A DNA stretch of 64,000 nucleotides. It comes from Gaiellasilicea sp963791905. Its GTDB lineage: Bacteria; Actinomycetota; Thermoleophilia; Gaiellales; Gaiellaceae. The notes below the pieces were generated by a model, which was given only the letters and a program-made list of their open reading frames with translations, was not told where the DNA came from and did no database searches. Of the stretch, positions 52,907-61,526 are shown one piece after another; position 1 is the first letter of the stretch; each line of letters starts with the position of its first letter. The stretch lies in contig CAWBTX010000005.1 of NCBI GenBank assembly GCA_963791905.1, forward strand, positions 186,001 to 250,000, in the 5' to 3' direction. Made by a program: the position numbers and the translations under genes.

Positions 52907-54096
52907 ACGAGTCGCCGCCAAAGACCGGGATCGCGTCCTTGAGCGAGATCGATACGGGCGTCTCCTCTCCCGAAGACGAGCTCGTCCGCGCCGAGCTCGA
53001 CGAAGCGCGCCGGAAGCGCCGCACGGGACGCGCGCGGATCATCGGCACCCTTGTCTCCGTCGCTGTCATCGGCGCGGTGTTCGCGTTCGCACTGCCGCGC
53101 ATCGCGGACTACGGAGACGTCTGGGACGAGATCCGAAAGCTGTCGTGGCAGTGGCTCGTCGTGCTTGGGCTGGCGACGCTCCTCAACCTCGCCACCTACG
53201 GGCCGCCGCTCATGGCCGCGCTTCCCGGGCTCTCCTACTTCCAGGCGTCGCGCGTCACACTCGCTTCGACGGCGCTCTCCGTGATCGCTCCAGGCGGCGC
53301 CGCGGCTGGCGTGGCGACGACGGTCGCGATGCTGCGCGCGCGCGGCTTCAGCGGCCGCCCCGTCGGGCTCGCCGTCGTTGTCATGAGCGTCTGGAACCAG
53401 TCGGTGATCCTCGGCTTCCCGATCCTCGCCGTCGCGGGCCTTGCGGCGCAGGGGGCCCGAAACCGCACGTTGGAGATCGCGGCGCTGGTCGGACTCGCCG
53501 TTTTCGCGGTGATCGTCGCGGGGTTCGCTATCGCCCTCTCGAGCGAGCGGCTTGCAAACCGGGTCGGCGACCGCGCCGCGCGTATTGTCAGCGGGGCTGG
53601 GCGCCTCCTCCACAAGGCCCCGGTCAAGTGGAACGGCGCGTCCTTCGTCCACTTTCGCGATGAGTCGATCGAGCTCATCCGCCGGCGCTGGCCCTTTCTC
53701 ACCGCCGCGACGCTCGCCGGGCACCTGACGGTCTTCGTTGTCCTGGTCGTCTCACTGCGCGCCGTCGGCGTCACGCACGCCGAGGTGACGATTGTCGAGG
53801 CCTTCGCGGCATGGACGCTGGCGCGCATCCTCGGCGCAATCCCGATCACGCCCGGCGGCGTGGGCTTCGTGGAGCTCGGTCTCACCGGTGTGCTGGTCGC
53901 CTTCGGTGCGAGCAACGCCGAGGCGGTCGCGGCGACGATGATCTACCGCTTTCTGACAGTCGTGCCGACGGTCCTCCTCGGGCTCGTCGCCGCGGGGACG
54001 TCGGTGGTCGGGCGGAAGCCGGGCGAGACGGCCGTCACGAAGCCAGCGACAGAAGCGTCCCGGCTCTCGGGCCACGGACGGTCGCGACCGGGCTGA
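52903..54096 (+). CDS. UPF0104/LPG-synthase-TM-like membrane protein, copy 2
   Basis: The start is TTG 52903, overlapping the previous stop; no ATG or GTG fits before the first helix. The product has 397 residues with a 45-residue polar N-terminus and about eight helices. Family motifs are TLLNLATYGPPLMAALPGL, SVIAPGGAAAGVATT and AIPITPGGVGFVELGL. The longer open frame beginning at 51970 is a shadow of copy 1. Two diverged copies in one operon may form a heteromer. Confidence 0.88.
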   Translation: MNESPPKTGIASLSEIDTGVSSPEDELVRAELDEARRKRRTGRARIIGTLVSVAVIGAVFAFALPRIADYGDVWDEIRKLSWQWLVVLGLATLLNLATYGPPLMAALPGLSYFQASRVTLASTALSVIAPGGAAAGVATTVAMLRARGFSGRPVGLAVVVMSVWNQSVILGFPILAVAGLAAQGARNRTLEIAALVGLAVFAVIVAGFAIALSSERLANRVGDRAARIVSGAGRLLHKAPVKWNGASFVHFRDESIELIRRRWPFLTAATLAGHLTVFVVLVVSLRAVGVTHAEVTIVEAFAAWTLARILGAIPITPGGVGFVELGLTGVLVAFGASNAEAVAATMIYRFLTVVPTVLLGLVAAGTSVVGRKPGETAVTKPATEASRLSGHGRSRPG

Positions 54097-54150
54097 GAGA
54101 AATCGCCTGCAACCAGGGAGCGGCCGTGGCTCGCGGCTGGGCGTCGTGTC

Positions 54151-54642
54151 TCAATGAACGAACTTCTCGAGCAGCAGCAGCGCGATGCCGAGCGCTCCGC
54201 CGACCGCGGCGAAGAGGCTGACCCGCAGCCATGACCATCCGGCGCGACGGCCGGCGACCAGTGCCCACCCGGTGATCTGGAGGACGGCCGCACCGAGCGC
54301 AAGCTGGGCGCCCGTTTCCCGCGACCACACGCCGGCCCAGGCGAGAGCGAGGAAGGCGGTGGGAACGACAGCCGCTTCGACCAGCGGCCACTCGCGGCGG
54401 GCGACGACGAAAACGTCGCGACGCCGGAACTCCTCTCCTCCCGAGATCTGTTCGCCGATGACCTCCGACCACCAGTGCGCGAGCCAGAAGACGAGGGCGG
54501 AGGCGAACGCCGTTGTCGTCATGGCCCGCGCGTCTTGGCCGGCCTCGAAGGCGACACCGACCACCGAGGCCACCAGGAACGAGCCGTAGACGGCGGCTCC
54601 GAACCGGACGTTTGTGCCGCGCGATTTGAGCGGGACGCTCAC
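54151..54642 (-). CDS. Hypothetical four-helix membrane protein
   Basis: The product has 163 residues with hydrophobic segments at about 15-33, 43-62, 87-106 and 113-155. The region FWLAHWWSEVIGEQI links helix 2 to a cytoplasmic loop. It converges with the UPF0104 genes. No family recognised. Confidence 0.78.
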   Translation of the reverse strand: MSVPLKSRGTNVRFGAAVYGSFLVASVVGVAFEAGQDARAMTTTAFASALVFWLAHWWSEVIGEQISGGEEFRRRDVFVVARREWPLVEAAVVPTAFLALAWAGVWSRETGAQLALGAAVLQITGWALVAGRRAGWSWLRVSLFAAVGGALGIALLLLEKFVH

Positions 54643-54788
54643 GCCCGGGGTCCCGCCCGCAGCTCCTTGGCCCTGGTGGAGGACTCCTCGACCAGGCGCT
54701 TCCCGCCCGATGGACCGACTGCGGCAGCGCCGAGCACTGAACGCCTCGACACCCGTATCCTGGTTCCAGGTCGCCTCAACTCTCTGCC

Positions 54789-55037
54789 CTATGCGGCCAG
54801 TCGCTCATCCTCGTAGTGGACGTCGCACTCCGCCACGTGGGCGTACGGGTGGTAGAAGACGACGAGCGCCTGGTCCGGCTCGGGCCGGATTTCGAAGTAG
54901 GCGCCGTCGTTGTGGTCGCAAACACAGACCTTCAGTTCGTTGCTGTCGGGTCGCCAGAAAAGCGTGACCTCGAGACCGTCGTTCGCGCGGTAAGCCAACT
55001 CTCGAAGTTGGCCGTGGCTCCATTGCGGGACTGTCAT
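54789..55037 (-). CDS. Small hypothetical soluble protein
   Basis: The product has 82 residues after a GAGG-type ribosome site. It is a small mixed fold with alternating strands (LEVTLFWRPDSNELKVCVCDH, AYFEIRPEPDQALVVFYHPY) and an acidic end. Single gene, with no partner overlapping it. No family recognised, but codon use is like neighbouring genes. Confidence 0.75.
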   Translation of the reverse strand: MTVPQWSHGQLRELAYRANDGLEVTLFWRPDSNELKVCVCDHNDGAYFEIRPEPDQALVVFYHPYAHVAECDVHYEDERLAA

Positions 55038-55295
55038 CTTCGGCTCCTCTGTCGTCGTTCTTGGGACGCCAACGATCGCAGCCGAACACGCAGATGTCTC
55101 TATGGCTAGCTACCAATCGGAAGCCCTGCCCGCCCGAAATCGCGACTGCAGCCGGCCCTCACGGCCTGATGAAGAGCCGCAGCGGCGAGTTGTCTCGCGC
55201 GACAGGGACGCCACGACTACTTGCCGTCCCTTGGCATGGATTGCAGAAAGCCAGAGCCAGCGTTTGTAGCTCGCCCTAATGACGCAGACGGCTGA

Positions 55296-56261
55296 ATGCG
55301 CGATCGTTGGCGCATGTTCGCAAAGCAGAACCGGCTCGAGATCCGACTACTCGGCACGTTGCAGGTCGTCGTCGACGGTCGCCAAGCAGGCACGGGTGGG
55401 TCGAAGCGCGACGCGCTGCTAGTGCTCCTTGCGCTGCGTCGCGGGCGCCCCGCCTCGGTCGAAGCTCTCATCGACGACTTGTGGGGCTCCGACCTGCCCG
55501 CTTCGCCCCGAAACGCCGTCCAGCATCACGTGGCGCGGCTGCGTGCGGCGCTCGGCCACGACGCGATTGTCGGAACGCCGAACGGCTATGCCGTCGCGGA
55601 TGCGACCACCGACGCGCTCCTTTTCGAGGACTTGCTCGTCGAGGCGCGCGCGGCGCTGCGCGACGGCGACGCGCGTACGGCGGCCGACGTCGCGTCCCAG
55701 GCGCTTTCGCTCTGGCGCGGAGCGGCGCTGGAGGGTCTGGCGGAGACGGATTCAGTTCGAGCCGAGGCGGCCCGGCTCGAGGAGCTCCGCATCGATGCGC
55801 TCGAAGAGAGCTTCGAGGCGGCGCTCGAGCTCGGGGAGCATCGCGAGATCGTCTCCGACCTCCAGCAGGCGGTCCACGAGCGCCCGTTTCGGGAGCGGCT
55901 CTGGCGGCAGCTGATGCTCGCGCTCTACCGGAGCGGGCGCGCAGCTGACGCGCTCGAGGCGTACCAGTCGGCGCGGCGCGTGCATGTCGAGCAGCTCGGG
56001 CTGGAGCCGGGGCCGGAGCTCCGCCGGACACAGGAGGCGATTCTCGCTCACGATCCCGAGATCGCGGAGTTCTCCGCCGCGCAGCATGGGGCGCCCTCGC
56101 TGGGGCTTCAGAACCGCCGTGACGAGCTCGGACGCGTGATGGATCAGCTCCGCGAGAACCTCCGTCACGCGGAGGAGCTCTACGAGTGGGCATGCGGCGC
56201 CGTCGAGGGGATCGCGCCGCCCGCTGCGCCGGCGACCGCGGTCGTGAGCCTTGCCCGTTGA
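55296..56261 (+). CDS. SARP-family transcriptional regulator (winged helix plus BTAD)
   Basis: The product has 321 residues from ATG 55296 (ATG 55314 possible). Residues 8-95 form the OmpR-like winged helix (LEIRLLGTLQVVVDG, KRDALLVLLALRRGRPASVEALIDDLWG, NAVQHHVARLRAAL). Residues 105-250 are the bacterial transcriptional activation domain, with helical repeats ending RAADALEAYQSARRVHVEQLGLEPGPELR. No ATPase domain follows. SARP proteins bind direct heptamer repeats upstream of their target promoters. This gene is a prime candidate regulator for the TGGCAGC operators found around it. Confidence 0.93.
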   Translation: MRDRWRMFAKQNRLEIRLLGTLQVVVDGRQAGTGGSKRDALLVLLALRRGRPASVEALIDDLWGSDLPASPRNAVQHHVARLRAALGHDAIVGTPNGYAVADATTDALLFEDLLVEARAALRDGDARTAADVASQALSLWRGAALEGLAETDSVRAEAARLEELRIDALEESFEAALELGEHREIVSDLQQAVHERPFRERLWRQLMLALYRSGRAADALEAYQSARRVHVEQLGLEPGPELRRTQEAILAHDPEIAEFSAAQHGAPSLGLQNRRDELGRVMDQLRENLRHAEELYEWACGAVEGIAPPAAPATAVVSLAR

Positions 56262-56339
56262 ACGCTTCACCGGCTCCGCGCCTCTCTTCGTGCTAGCTGC
56301 AATGCGGGATGCGGCGACGTGTGCCACGCTGGGTGATGG

Positions 56340-56702
56340 ATGTCACTTCGCTGCCTGATCGTCGACGACAACGCCTCCTTCCTCGAGGAGGCTGCTGCGC
56401 TGCTGCGGAGTCAGGGACTCGTGGTCGCCGGCGTCGCCTCGAACATGCACGAGGCGCTCGACCGGGGGCGGGAGCTGCAGCCTGACGTTGCCCTGGTGGA
56501 CATTTTGCTCGGATCCGAGAACGGCTTCGAGGTCGCGCGCCGACTCGTCGAGGCAGACGGGGCGAGGCTGAACGTCATCCTGGTCTCGACGCATGCCGAG
56601 GGCGACTTCGCAGATTTGATCGAAGAGGCACCCGTCGCGGGATTCGTGGCGAAGTCCGAGCTATCGCGGGCCGCGATCGAACGGCTCGTGACGAGAGCCT
56701 AG
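56340..56702 (+). CDS. Stand-alone response-regulator receiver domain
   Basis: The product has 120 residues: only a receiver domain, with the acidic pair DD at 9-10, the phosphoacceptor aspartate at 54 (VALVDILLG), serine in ILVSTHAEGD and lysine in FVAKSELS. There is no output domain. It converges with the NarL-type regulator and may act as a phosphate sink or partner for the kinase encoded at 58236-60320. Confidence 0.92.
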   Translation: MSLRCLIVDDNASFLEEAAALLRSQGLVVAGVASNMHEALDRGRELQPDVALVDILLGSENGFEVARRLVEADGARLNVILVSTHAEGDFADLIEEAPVAGFVAKSELSRAAIERLVTRA

Positions 56703-57385
56703 CGGGACTCGAGGAACGCGATCACGGCGAGGACGCGGCGATGATTCTCGGCGGTCTCGGGCAGCCGGAGCTTCCCGAGGATGCTTTGCACGTGCTTTTC
56801 GACGGTGCCCACCGTGACCCAGAGGTGACCGGCGATGCCGGCGTTGGAGCGGCCTTGGGCCATCAGCTCGAGGACCTCGCGCTCGCGCGGGCTGAGGTCC
56901 GCGAGTGGATCGCGGACGCGGCGCGTGGCGACGAGCTCCCGCACGAGCGCGGAGTCGACCGCGGAGCCGCCCTTCACGACGCGGTCGAGCGCGTCGAGGA
57001 ATTCGTCAAGGTCCGTGACGCGGCTCTTCAGGAGGTAGCCGCTCCGGTCACCGGTGGCGAGCAGGTCCATCGCGTGCTCGACGTCGACGTGCGCCGACAG
57101 CACCAGGATCGCCGTCTCCTCGGTTTCTTCGCGGATCGCGCGGGCGGCGTCGAGGCCCTCGGTCGTGTACGTCGGCGGCATTCTGATGTCGACGATGGCG
57201 AGGTCCGGCTTGTGTTCGCGGACGAGCTCGAGCAGCTCATTCCCGCCGCCCGCCTGGCCGACGACGTCGAACCCGGACCGTTCGAGCAGGCTCGCGAGAC
57301 CTTCGCGCATCAGGAGTTCGTCGTCGGCGATGACGACGCGACCGCGTGTCGCGTCTCCGTCCGCTTGCGCTTCCACCGTGTCCAT
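56699..57385 (-). CDS. NarL-family response regulator
   Basis: The product has 228 residues. The receiver domain has DDE at 21-23, aspartate 66 (LAIVDIRMP) and lysine in YLLKSRV. The LuxR helix-turn-helix is at 163-228 (LSPREREVLELMAQGRSNAGIAGHLWVTVGTVEKHVQSIL). It starts two bases after the headless LacI gene and is the output of the three-gene operon. Confidence 0.95.
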   Translation of the reverse strand: MDTVEAQADGDATRGRVVIADDELLMREGLASLLERSGFDVVGQAGGGNELLELVREHKPDLAIVDIRMPPTYTTEGLDAARAIREETEETAILVLSAHVDVEHAMDLLATGDRSGYLLKSRVTDLDEFLDALDRVVKGGSAVDSALVRELVATRRVRDPLADLSPREREVLELMAQGRSNAGIAGHLWVTVGTVEKHVQSILGKLRLPETAENHRRVLAVIAFLESR

Positions 57386-57387
57386 TA

Positions 57388-58239
57388 TCAGCCGAGGCGC
57401 AGCCTCGCCGTCGTTTCGCGCACGATGAGCCGCGTGAACGGCTCCAGGTGCAGCGTGTCGACGGCCTCCTTCCGCATCAGCCGCACGAGGAGGTCGACGG
57501 CCGTGACGCCCATCTCGTTGAGCGGCTGGCGCACGGTCGTGAGTGCAGGATGGACGACTGTCGCGTAGACGCTGTCGTCGAAGCCGAGGATTGATAGCTC
57601 GTGCGGGATCCCGATTCCGCGGGCTCGCGCCGCTCGCATCGCTCCTACGGCGATCATGTCGCTGAACGCAAAGATCGCCGTCGGCGGCTGGTCCAGGTCG
57701 AGCAGTTCGGCCGCCGCCTGCGTTCCCGGCTCGAAGTCGAAGTCCGCCTCCAGCTCGAGAGCGGCGTCGAACGGGATTCCGGCGGCCGCAAGCGCGCCGC
57801 GGTATGCGCGCCGTCGCTCCTCGCTCGCCACCCAGCCGGGGGGACCCGTGATCGCCGCGATGCGGCGGTGCCCCAGCTCGAGCAGGTGCTCCATCGCCTG
57901 CTCGGCACCTGACGCGTGCGCCGCGGAAACCGACGGAATCCGGGCGTCGAGCGGCGCGAGCGGATCGACGACCACGACGGGGTAGCCGTCGGAGACGACG
58001 GCGACGAGCTCCTCGCTGGAGTGCTCGGGGAGGATGAGGATCGCACCGTCTGTCGCTTCACGGAGCTCCTCGAGCAGCGCGATCTCGCGGGCGTGCTCGT
58101 GACGCGTCGGCCAGAGCATGAGTTGGAGGCGGTGCTCATACGCTGCGTCGGCGACACCATGGAGGATTCGCGCGAAGTAGTCGTCGAAGACAACGGGGAC
58201 GAGGACGCCGACGCGGCCGGCCGGATGCGGGCCGATCAT
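57388..58239 (-). CDS. LacI-type sugar-binding domain without a DNA-binding head
   Basis: The product has 283 residues and begins directly with the first strand of the LacI/periplasmic-binding fold (GRVGVLVPVVFDDYFARILHGV). Later motifs include DGAILILPEHSSEELV, MEHLLELGHRRIAAITGPPGW, PPTAIFAFSDMIAVGAMRAA and LSILGFDDSVYATVVHPALTTVRQP. The roughly 60-residue helix-turn-helix and hinge found in LacI regulators are absent. Its ATG overlaps the histidine-kinase stop by four bases, so a head cannot be hidden upstream. There is no signal peptide. It is likely a cytoplasmic sugar sensor acting on the kinase or response regulator of the same operon. Confidence 0.9.
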   Translation of the reverse strand: MIGPHPAGRVGVLVPVVFDDYFARILHGVADAAYEHRLQLMLWPTRHEHAREIALLEELREATDGAILILPEHSSEELVAVVSDGYPVVVVDPLAPLDARIPSVSAAHASGAEQAMEHLLELGHRRIAAITGPPGWVASEERRRAYRGALAAAGIPFDAALELEADFDFEPGTQAAAELLDLDQPPTAIFAFSDMIAVGAMRAARARGIGIPHELSILGFDDSVYATVVHPALTTVRQPLNEMGVTAVDLLVRLMRKEAVDTLHLEPFTRLIVRETTARLRLG

Positions 58240-60320
58240 TCCACCGCGACGGGAAGGTCGACGGAGATGGTCGTTCCGCCGCCGCGCGGGCTGACGAGGC
58301 TGAAGCGCCCCGCGAGCGCCCGCACCCGATCGCTCAAGCCGGTCAGCCCGGAGCCCGCGCCGGTCTCGGCTCCGCCCACGCCGTCGTCTGCCACCGTCGC
58401 CCGAATCGAGCGTGAATCCGCGACGACCGTCACCGAGACAGAGGTCGCCCGCGAGTGCTTGATCGCGTTCGCGAGCGCCTCGGAAACGACGTAGTAGAGA
58501 GCGGTTTCGACGGACCCGGGCGGCCGCTCGGGGACGTCGACGCTCACGTCGACGGGGATCGGCGACCGGCGCGCGAGCGCCCGCAGCGACGGGCGGAGGC
58601 CGCCGACCGCCAGCTGCGCCGGGTGGACGCCGCGGGAGAGCTCCTGCACCTCTTCGATCACCGACTTGAGCTCGCGTTCGACCTGCTCGAGCCCTTGGCG
58701 GGTGGCGCGCTCCGCGATCGGCACGCCGGCGTGGAGCCGCTGCAGACGGAGCGTCAAGGCGACCAGCCGCTGCTGGGTGCCGTCGTGCAGGTCACGCTCG
58801 ATTCGCCGCATCGCTTCGTCTCCGGCCTCGACGATCCGGGCGCGGGACGCGATCAGCTCCGCCTGCGCCTCTGCCCGCGAGATCGCGGCGCCGACCAGCT
58901 GGGTGAAAGAGGCCAGCCGCGACTCGATCTCCTCGCCCGGCACCGAGGACGAGAGCATTCGGCTCGTGTACCAGCTTGTGAACTGCGGCAACGCCTCGCG
59001 CCGCTGCCGTAGCCCGACCCTCACCATCCCCCAGACGTCGCCGTCCACGACGATCGGCGCGCCGATGACCGAAACGAGCCCGGCCGAGCGCACGGCGTCC
59101 GCGACGATTCCGCGCGTGTCGGCGACGTCGTCGAAGCGAACCGGCGCTCTGGCCTCGCGCACGGCGGCGGCGAGGCTCGATTCCTCGACCGGCCAGCTGC
59201 TGCCGACCTCGAACACCGGGTCGTTGTGTGCGGCCAGGACCTGGAACGAGTCGCCGCGCTCGTACCGGACGACGGCGACCGGCACGCCGCCCAGGATGCG
59301 AGCAGCCTCGTCGGCGACCGCGGTCAGCAGGTCCCCCGGCGTCGCCCCTTCCGCCGCGAGTGTCGCGACACGCCGAAGTGACGCCTCGGAATCGGCGAGC
59401 CGCCGCAGCCGGTGTCGAGACTCCGCATTCGCGACGGCGACCGCCGCGAGCTCGGCGAAGTCGCGCAGACGGGTCTCCGCAGCGGCAGCGAGCGGCTCGG
59501 CGCGCTTGCCCCCGACCCACATCAGTCCCCACACCGCCCCGTCGACGATGATCGGCGCCGCGACCAGCGAGCGGATGGCCGAGTCCGCAATGGCTCTTCC
59601 GGCCCGCCCGTCGAGGCCGGAGACATCGTCGATGCGCACCGGCCGTCCTGAGGCGATGACCGACGCGTGCAGTCCGGGCTCCTCGAGCGACCAGCGGCTT
59701 CCGATCGGGAACATCGGCGCGTCCAGCGAGGCGATGACGGTGGTCGACCGGTCCGCGTCGATCCGCTCGACCGAGATAGCGTCGACGTCGATCGCCTCGG
59801 CGACGGCGCGCGCCACAGCTGCGAACAGGTCGCTCGGCGACGAGCCTTCGGCCACGAGCGTCGCGACATGCCGCATGGCAGCCTGCTCTCCGGTCAGCCG
59901 TCGCAGCGCCGCCCGCGCCGACGCGTCCGCAACGGTTACCGAGACAAGCTCGGCGAATTCGTCGATGCACTTCTCTGCGTCCGCGCGCGAGGACGCTTGC
60001 GGTCGGGCGCAGAGGACGCCCCACGTCACGCCGTCGACCACGACGGGTGACGTCAGCGACGATCCGAGCAGACTGAGGCCCGCGCGCGGCCAGCGGCTGC
60101 CTTTCGGAAACGCGGAGTCGCCGACCGACGCGAGCACGCTCGTCTGTCCGTCCCACTCGTCACGCAGTAGCCATGCACTCGCATCGAGGACTCGCGCGAC
60201 CTCGGACACGACTGCGTCGAAGACGGCTTCGAGTTCCGCGTGTTGCGTGATCAGCCTCGTCACACGCCGAAGCGCAGCATGCTGGTCCCGCAGATCGACG
60301 ACGCTCGTGGGGGGTGCCAC
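58236..60320 (-). CDS. Soluble histidine kinase with three GAF-type domains
   Basis: From GTG 60320, which follows GGGAGGGG, the product has 694 residues; GTG 60341 adds seven. Three GAF-like repeats occupy about 18-135, 148-300 and 318-485, each with a VVDGxxWG(V/L/M) signature. The HisKA_3 dimerisation helix has ERDLHDGTQQRLVALTLRLQ with the phosphoacceptor histidine near 512. The ATPase domain has ALANAIKHSRA, DDGVGGA and GSGLTGLSDRVRAL. No membrane helices are present, so it senses inside the cell. It heads the operon with the headless LacI protein and the NarL-type regulator. Confidence 0.94.
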   Translation of the reverse strand: MAPPTSVVDLRDQHAALRRVTRLITQHAELEAVFDAVVSEVARVLDASAWLLRDEWDGQTSVLASVGDSAFPKGSRWPRAGLSLLGSSLTSPVVVDGVTWGVLCARPQASSRADAEKCIDEFAELVSVTVADASARAALRRLTGEQAAMRHVATLVAEGSSPSDLFAAVARAVAEAIDVDAISVERIDADRSTTVIASLDAPMFPIGSRWSLEEPGLHASVIASGRPVRIDDVSGLDGRAGRAIADSAIRSLVAAPIIVDGAVWGLMWVGGKRAEPLAAAAETRLRDFAELAAVAVANAESRHRLRRLADSEASLRRVATLAAEGATPGDLLTAVADEAARILGGVPVAVVRYERGDSFQVLAAHNDPVFEVGSSWPVEESSLAAAVREARAPVRFDDVADTRGIVADAVRSAGLVSVIGAPIVVDGDVWGMVRVGLRQRREALPQFTSWYTSRMLSSSVPGEEIESRLASFTQLVGAAISRAEAQAELIASRARIVEAGDEAMRRIERDLHDGTQQRLVALTLRLQRLHAGVPIAERATRQGLEQVERELKSVIEEVQELSRGVHPAQLAVGGLRPSLRALARRSPIPVDVSVDVPERPPGSVETALYYVVSEALANAIKHSRATSVSVTVVADSRSIRATVADDGVGGAETGAGSGLTGLSDRVRALAGRFSLVSPRGGGTTISVDLPVAVE

Positions 60321-60462
60321 CCGCCCCTCCCTCTTCGACACAACCCGCCGCCGATCCTACCGCGCTGCGTCGCGAAATCGGGGGGTGGCGTCGCGTTGGT
60401 GATGGTGCAGGCGGGCAGCGGCGCAGTGCGTGCTTCAGCCACGAGTTGCCGGGCATCCGAGC

Positions 60463-60498
60463 GACGCCGAGCCGGCGACTCTTTGCCGGCTCGGCGTC
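60463..60498 (-). terminator. Strong hairpin downstream of the first DUF308 gene
   Basis: A perfect 14-bp stem (GACGCCGAGCCGGC and its complement) with an eight-base loop lies 28 bases after the stop of the minus-strand DUF308 gene and before the kinase operon. Confidence 0.8.
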
Positions 60499-60525
60499 CC
60501 TGTGCCGCGTAAGCCGCGGCTTGTG

Positions 60526-61143
60526 TCAATGAGAGGGCTGCGGCGTCTTCGTCTTCCCGAACTTCTGCTTCGCTTTCCGCTCGAGCAGCTTCTTGCCGCC
60601 GATCGCCACCACGAGCTCCGTCACTCCGATGACGAGGGCAAACGCGGCGATCAGTGCGAGCACGGAGAGCGCACCGGCGCCCGGCTCCGCGAAAATCACG
60701 ATTCCGAACACGATTGAGACGAGCCCGCTAAGGATCGTCAGCGCTGTGTCGCGGCCGTCCAGCGGGAGCCGCACGGATGCGATGATCGCGACCATCCCCA
60801 ACAGCACCGCGTAGGCACCGATCACGTACAGCAGTGCGAGCGCGGAAATGCTGGGCCATGCGAGGACGACGATGCCCGTCACCGTCCCGAGCAGCCCCGA
60901 CACGATGAGCGAAGCGCGCTCGTCCTTCGTGTGCGAGCTGAACGCCGCTGCGAACGCGGTGATGCCCGTCGCAAGCGCGTAGACCCCGAACACGATCGTG
61001 AGCGCGTAGACGCTGATCCCGGGCCACGCAAGGATCAGGACGCCGAAAATGACGGACGCCAGGCCTCGGAGGCCGACCGCCCAGCGCCACTTCGTGACCT
61101 GCGTCCCTGCGAGTTTCGTGAACCGGTCGAATGCCGATTCCAT
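60526..61143 (-). CDS. HdeD/DUF308-family membrane protein, copy 1
   Basis: The product has 205 residues with six membrane helices in three internally similar pairs. The repeated DUF308 motif (FGVLILAWPGISVYALTIVFGVYAL; TGIVVLAWPSISALALLYVIGAYAV; FGIVIFAEPGAGALSVLALIAAFAL) is clear. HdeD is linked to acid resistance in enteric bacteria; the role here is unknown. The gene has a GGAGGT ribosome site, its own terminator, and a two-repeat operator 55 bases upstream. Confidence 0.94.
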   Translation of the reverse strand: MESAFDRFTKLAGTQVTKWRWAVGLRGLASVIFGVLILAWPGISVYALTIVFGVYALATGITAFAAAFSSHTKDERASLIVSGLLGTVTGIVVLAWPSISALALLYVIGAYAVLLGMVAIIASVRLPLDGRDTALTILSGLVSIVFGIVIFAEPGAGALSVLALIAAFALVIGVTELVVAIGGKKLLERKAKQKFGKTKTPQPSH

Positions 61144-61197
61144 CTTGCTACCTCCTGAATTGAGGGGTTGGTTGCAACACGAACGTTGCGCGACGCG

Positions 61198-61215
61198 GCT
61201 GCCACGTCGCTGCCA
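61198..61215 (-). promoter_or_regulatory. Two-repeat operator upstream of DUF308 copy 1
   Basis: Two perfect GCTGCCA copies on the plus strand at 61198 and 61209, 11 bases apart, 55 bases before the start codon. The third copy expected at +32 is not recognisable; CCTGTCA at 61224 is the nearest resemblance. Confidence 0.55.
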
Positions 61216-61329
61216 CGCCAGCCCCTGTCACCGTTCCCTCGGCCTCACGAGCGTCACTGCGATCGGCTCGACCGACAGCATGAGCGAGGGGCTGCATCTC
61301 GTCCACCTCCGACGAGGGCGGCCGGCGCC

Positions 61330-61509
61330 TCAGCGCCGGCCGCCCGGGATCCAGCTCCTGCCGAGACGGCGCCGCCTTCGCGGCTGCCGCCTCCGGACGC
61401 CCTCGGGCCGCCACGAGAGGAGGCGCTTGCCGACGCCGGCGTGCACCATGAGGACGGCGGCGCAGACGGCGGCGAGCGCACTCACGAGCGGTGGGTCGAG
61501 CGGCTGCAT
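61330..61509 (-). CDS. Small single-helix membrane protein
   Basis: From ATG 61509, after AAGGAGCAGGAG, the product has 59 residues. One helix (PLVSALAAVCAAVLMVHAGVG) is followed by a very basic tail (RRRQPRRRRR). It lies 17 bases after the second DUF308 gene in the same direction. A longer open frame upstream is a shadow of that gene. Confidence 0.55.
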   Translation of the reverse strand: MQPLDPPLVSALAAVCAAVLMVHAGVGKRLLSWRPEGVRRRQPRRRRRLGRSWIPGGRR

Positions 61510-61526
61510 GGGGTCGCTCCTGCTCC

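Noticed and set aside
55232..55247. TGGCATG and TTGCAGA upstream of the SARP gene as an autoregulatory operator
   Set aside because: Spacing is 9 rather than 11 bases and both copies are poor matches.
60361..60420. GGGCAGC and GCTGCGT near the kinase operon as a further TGGCAGC operator
   Set aside because: Only single imperfect copies, without the 21/11 spacing.
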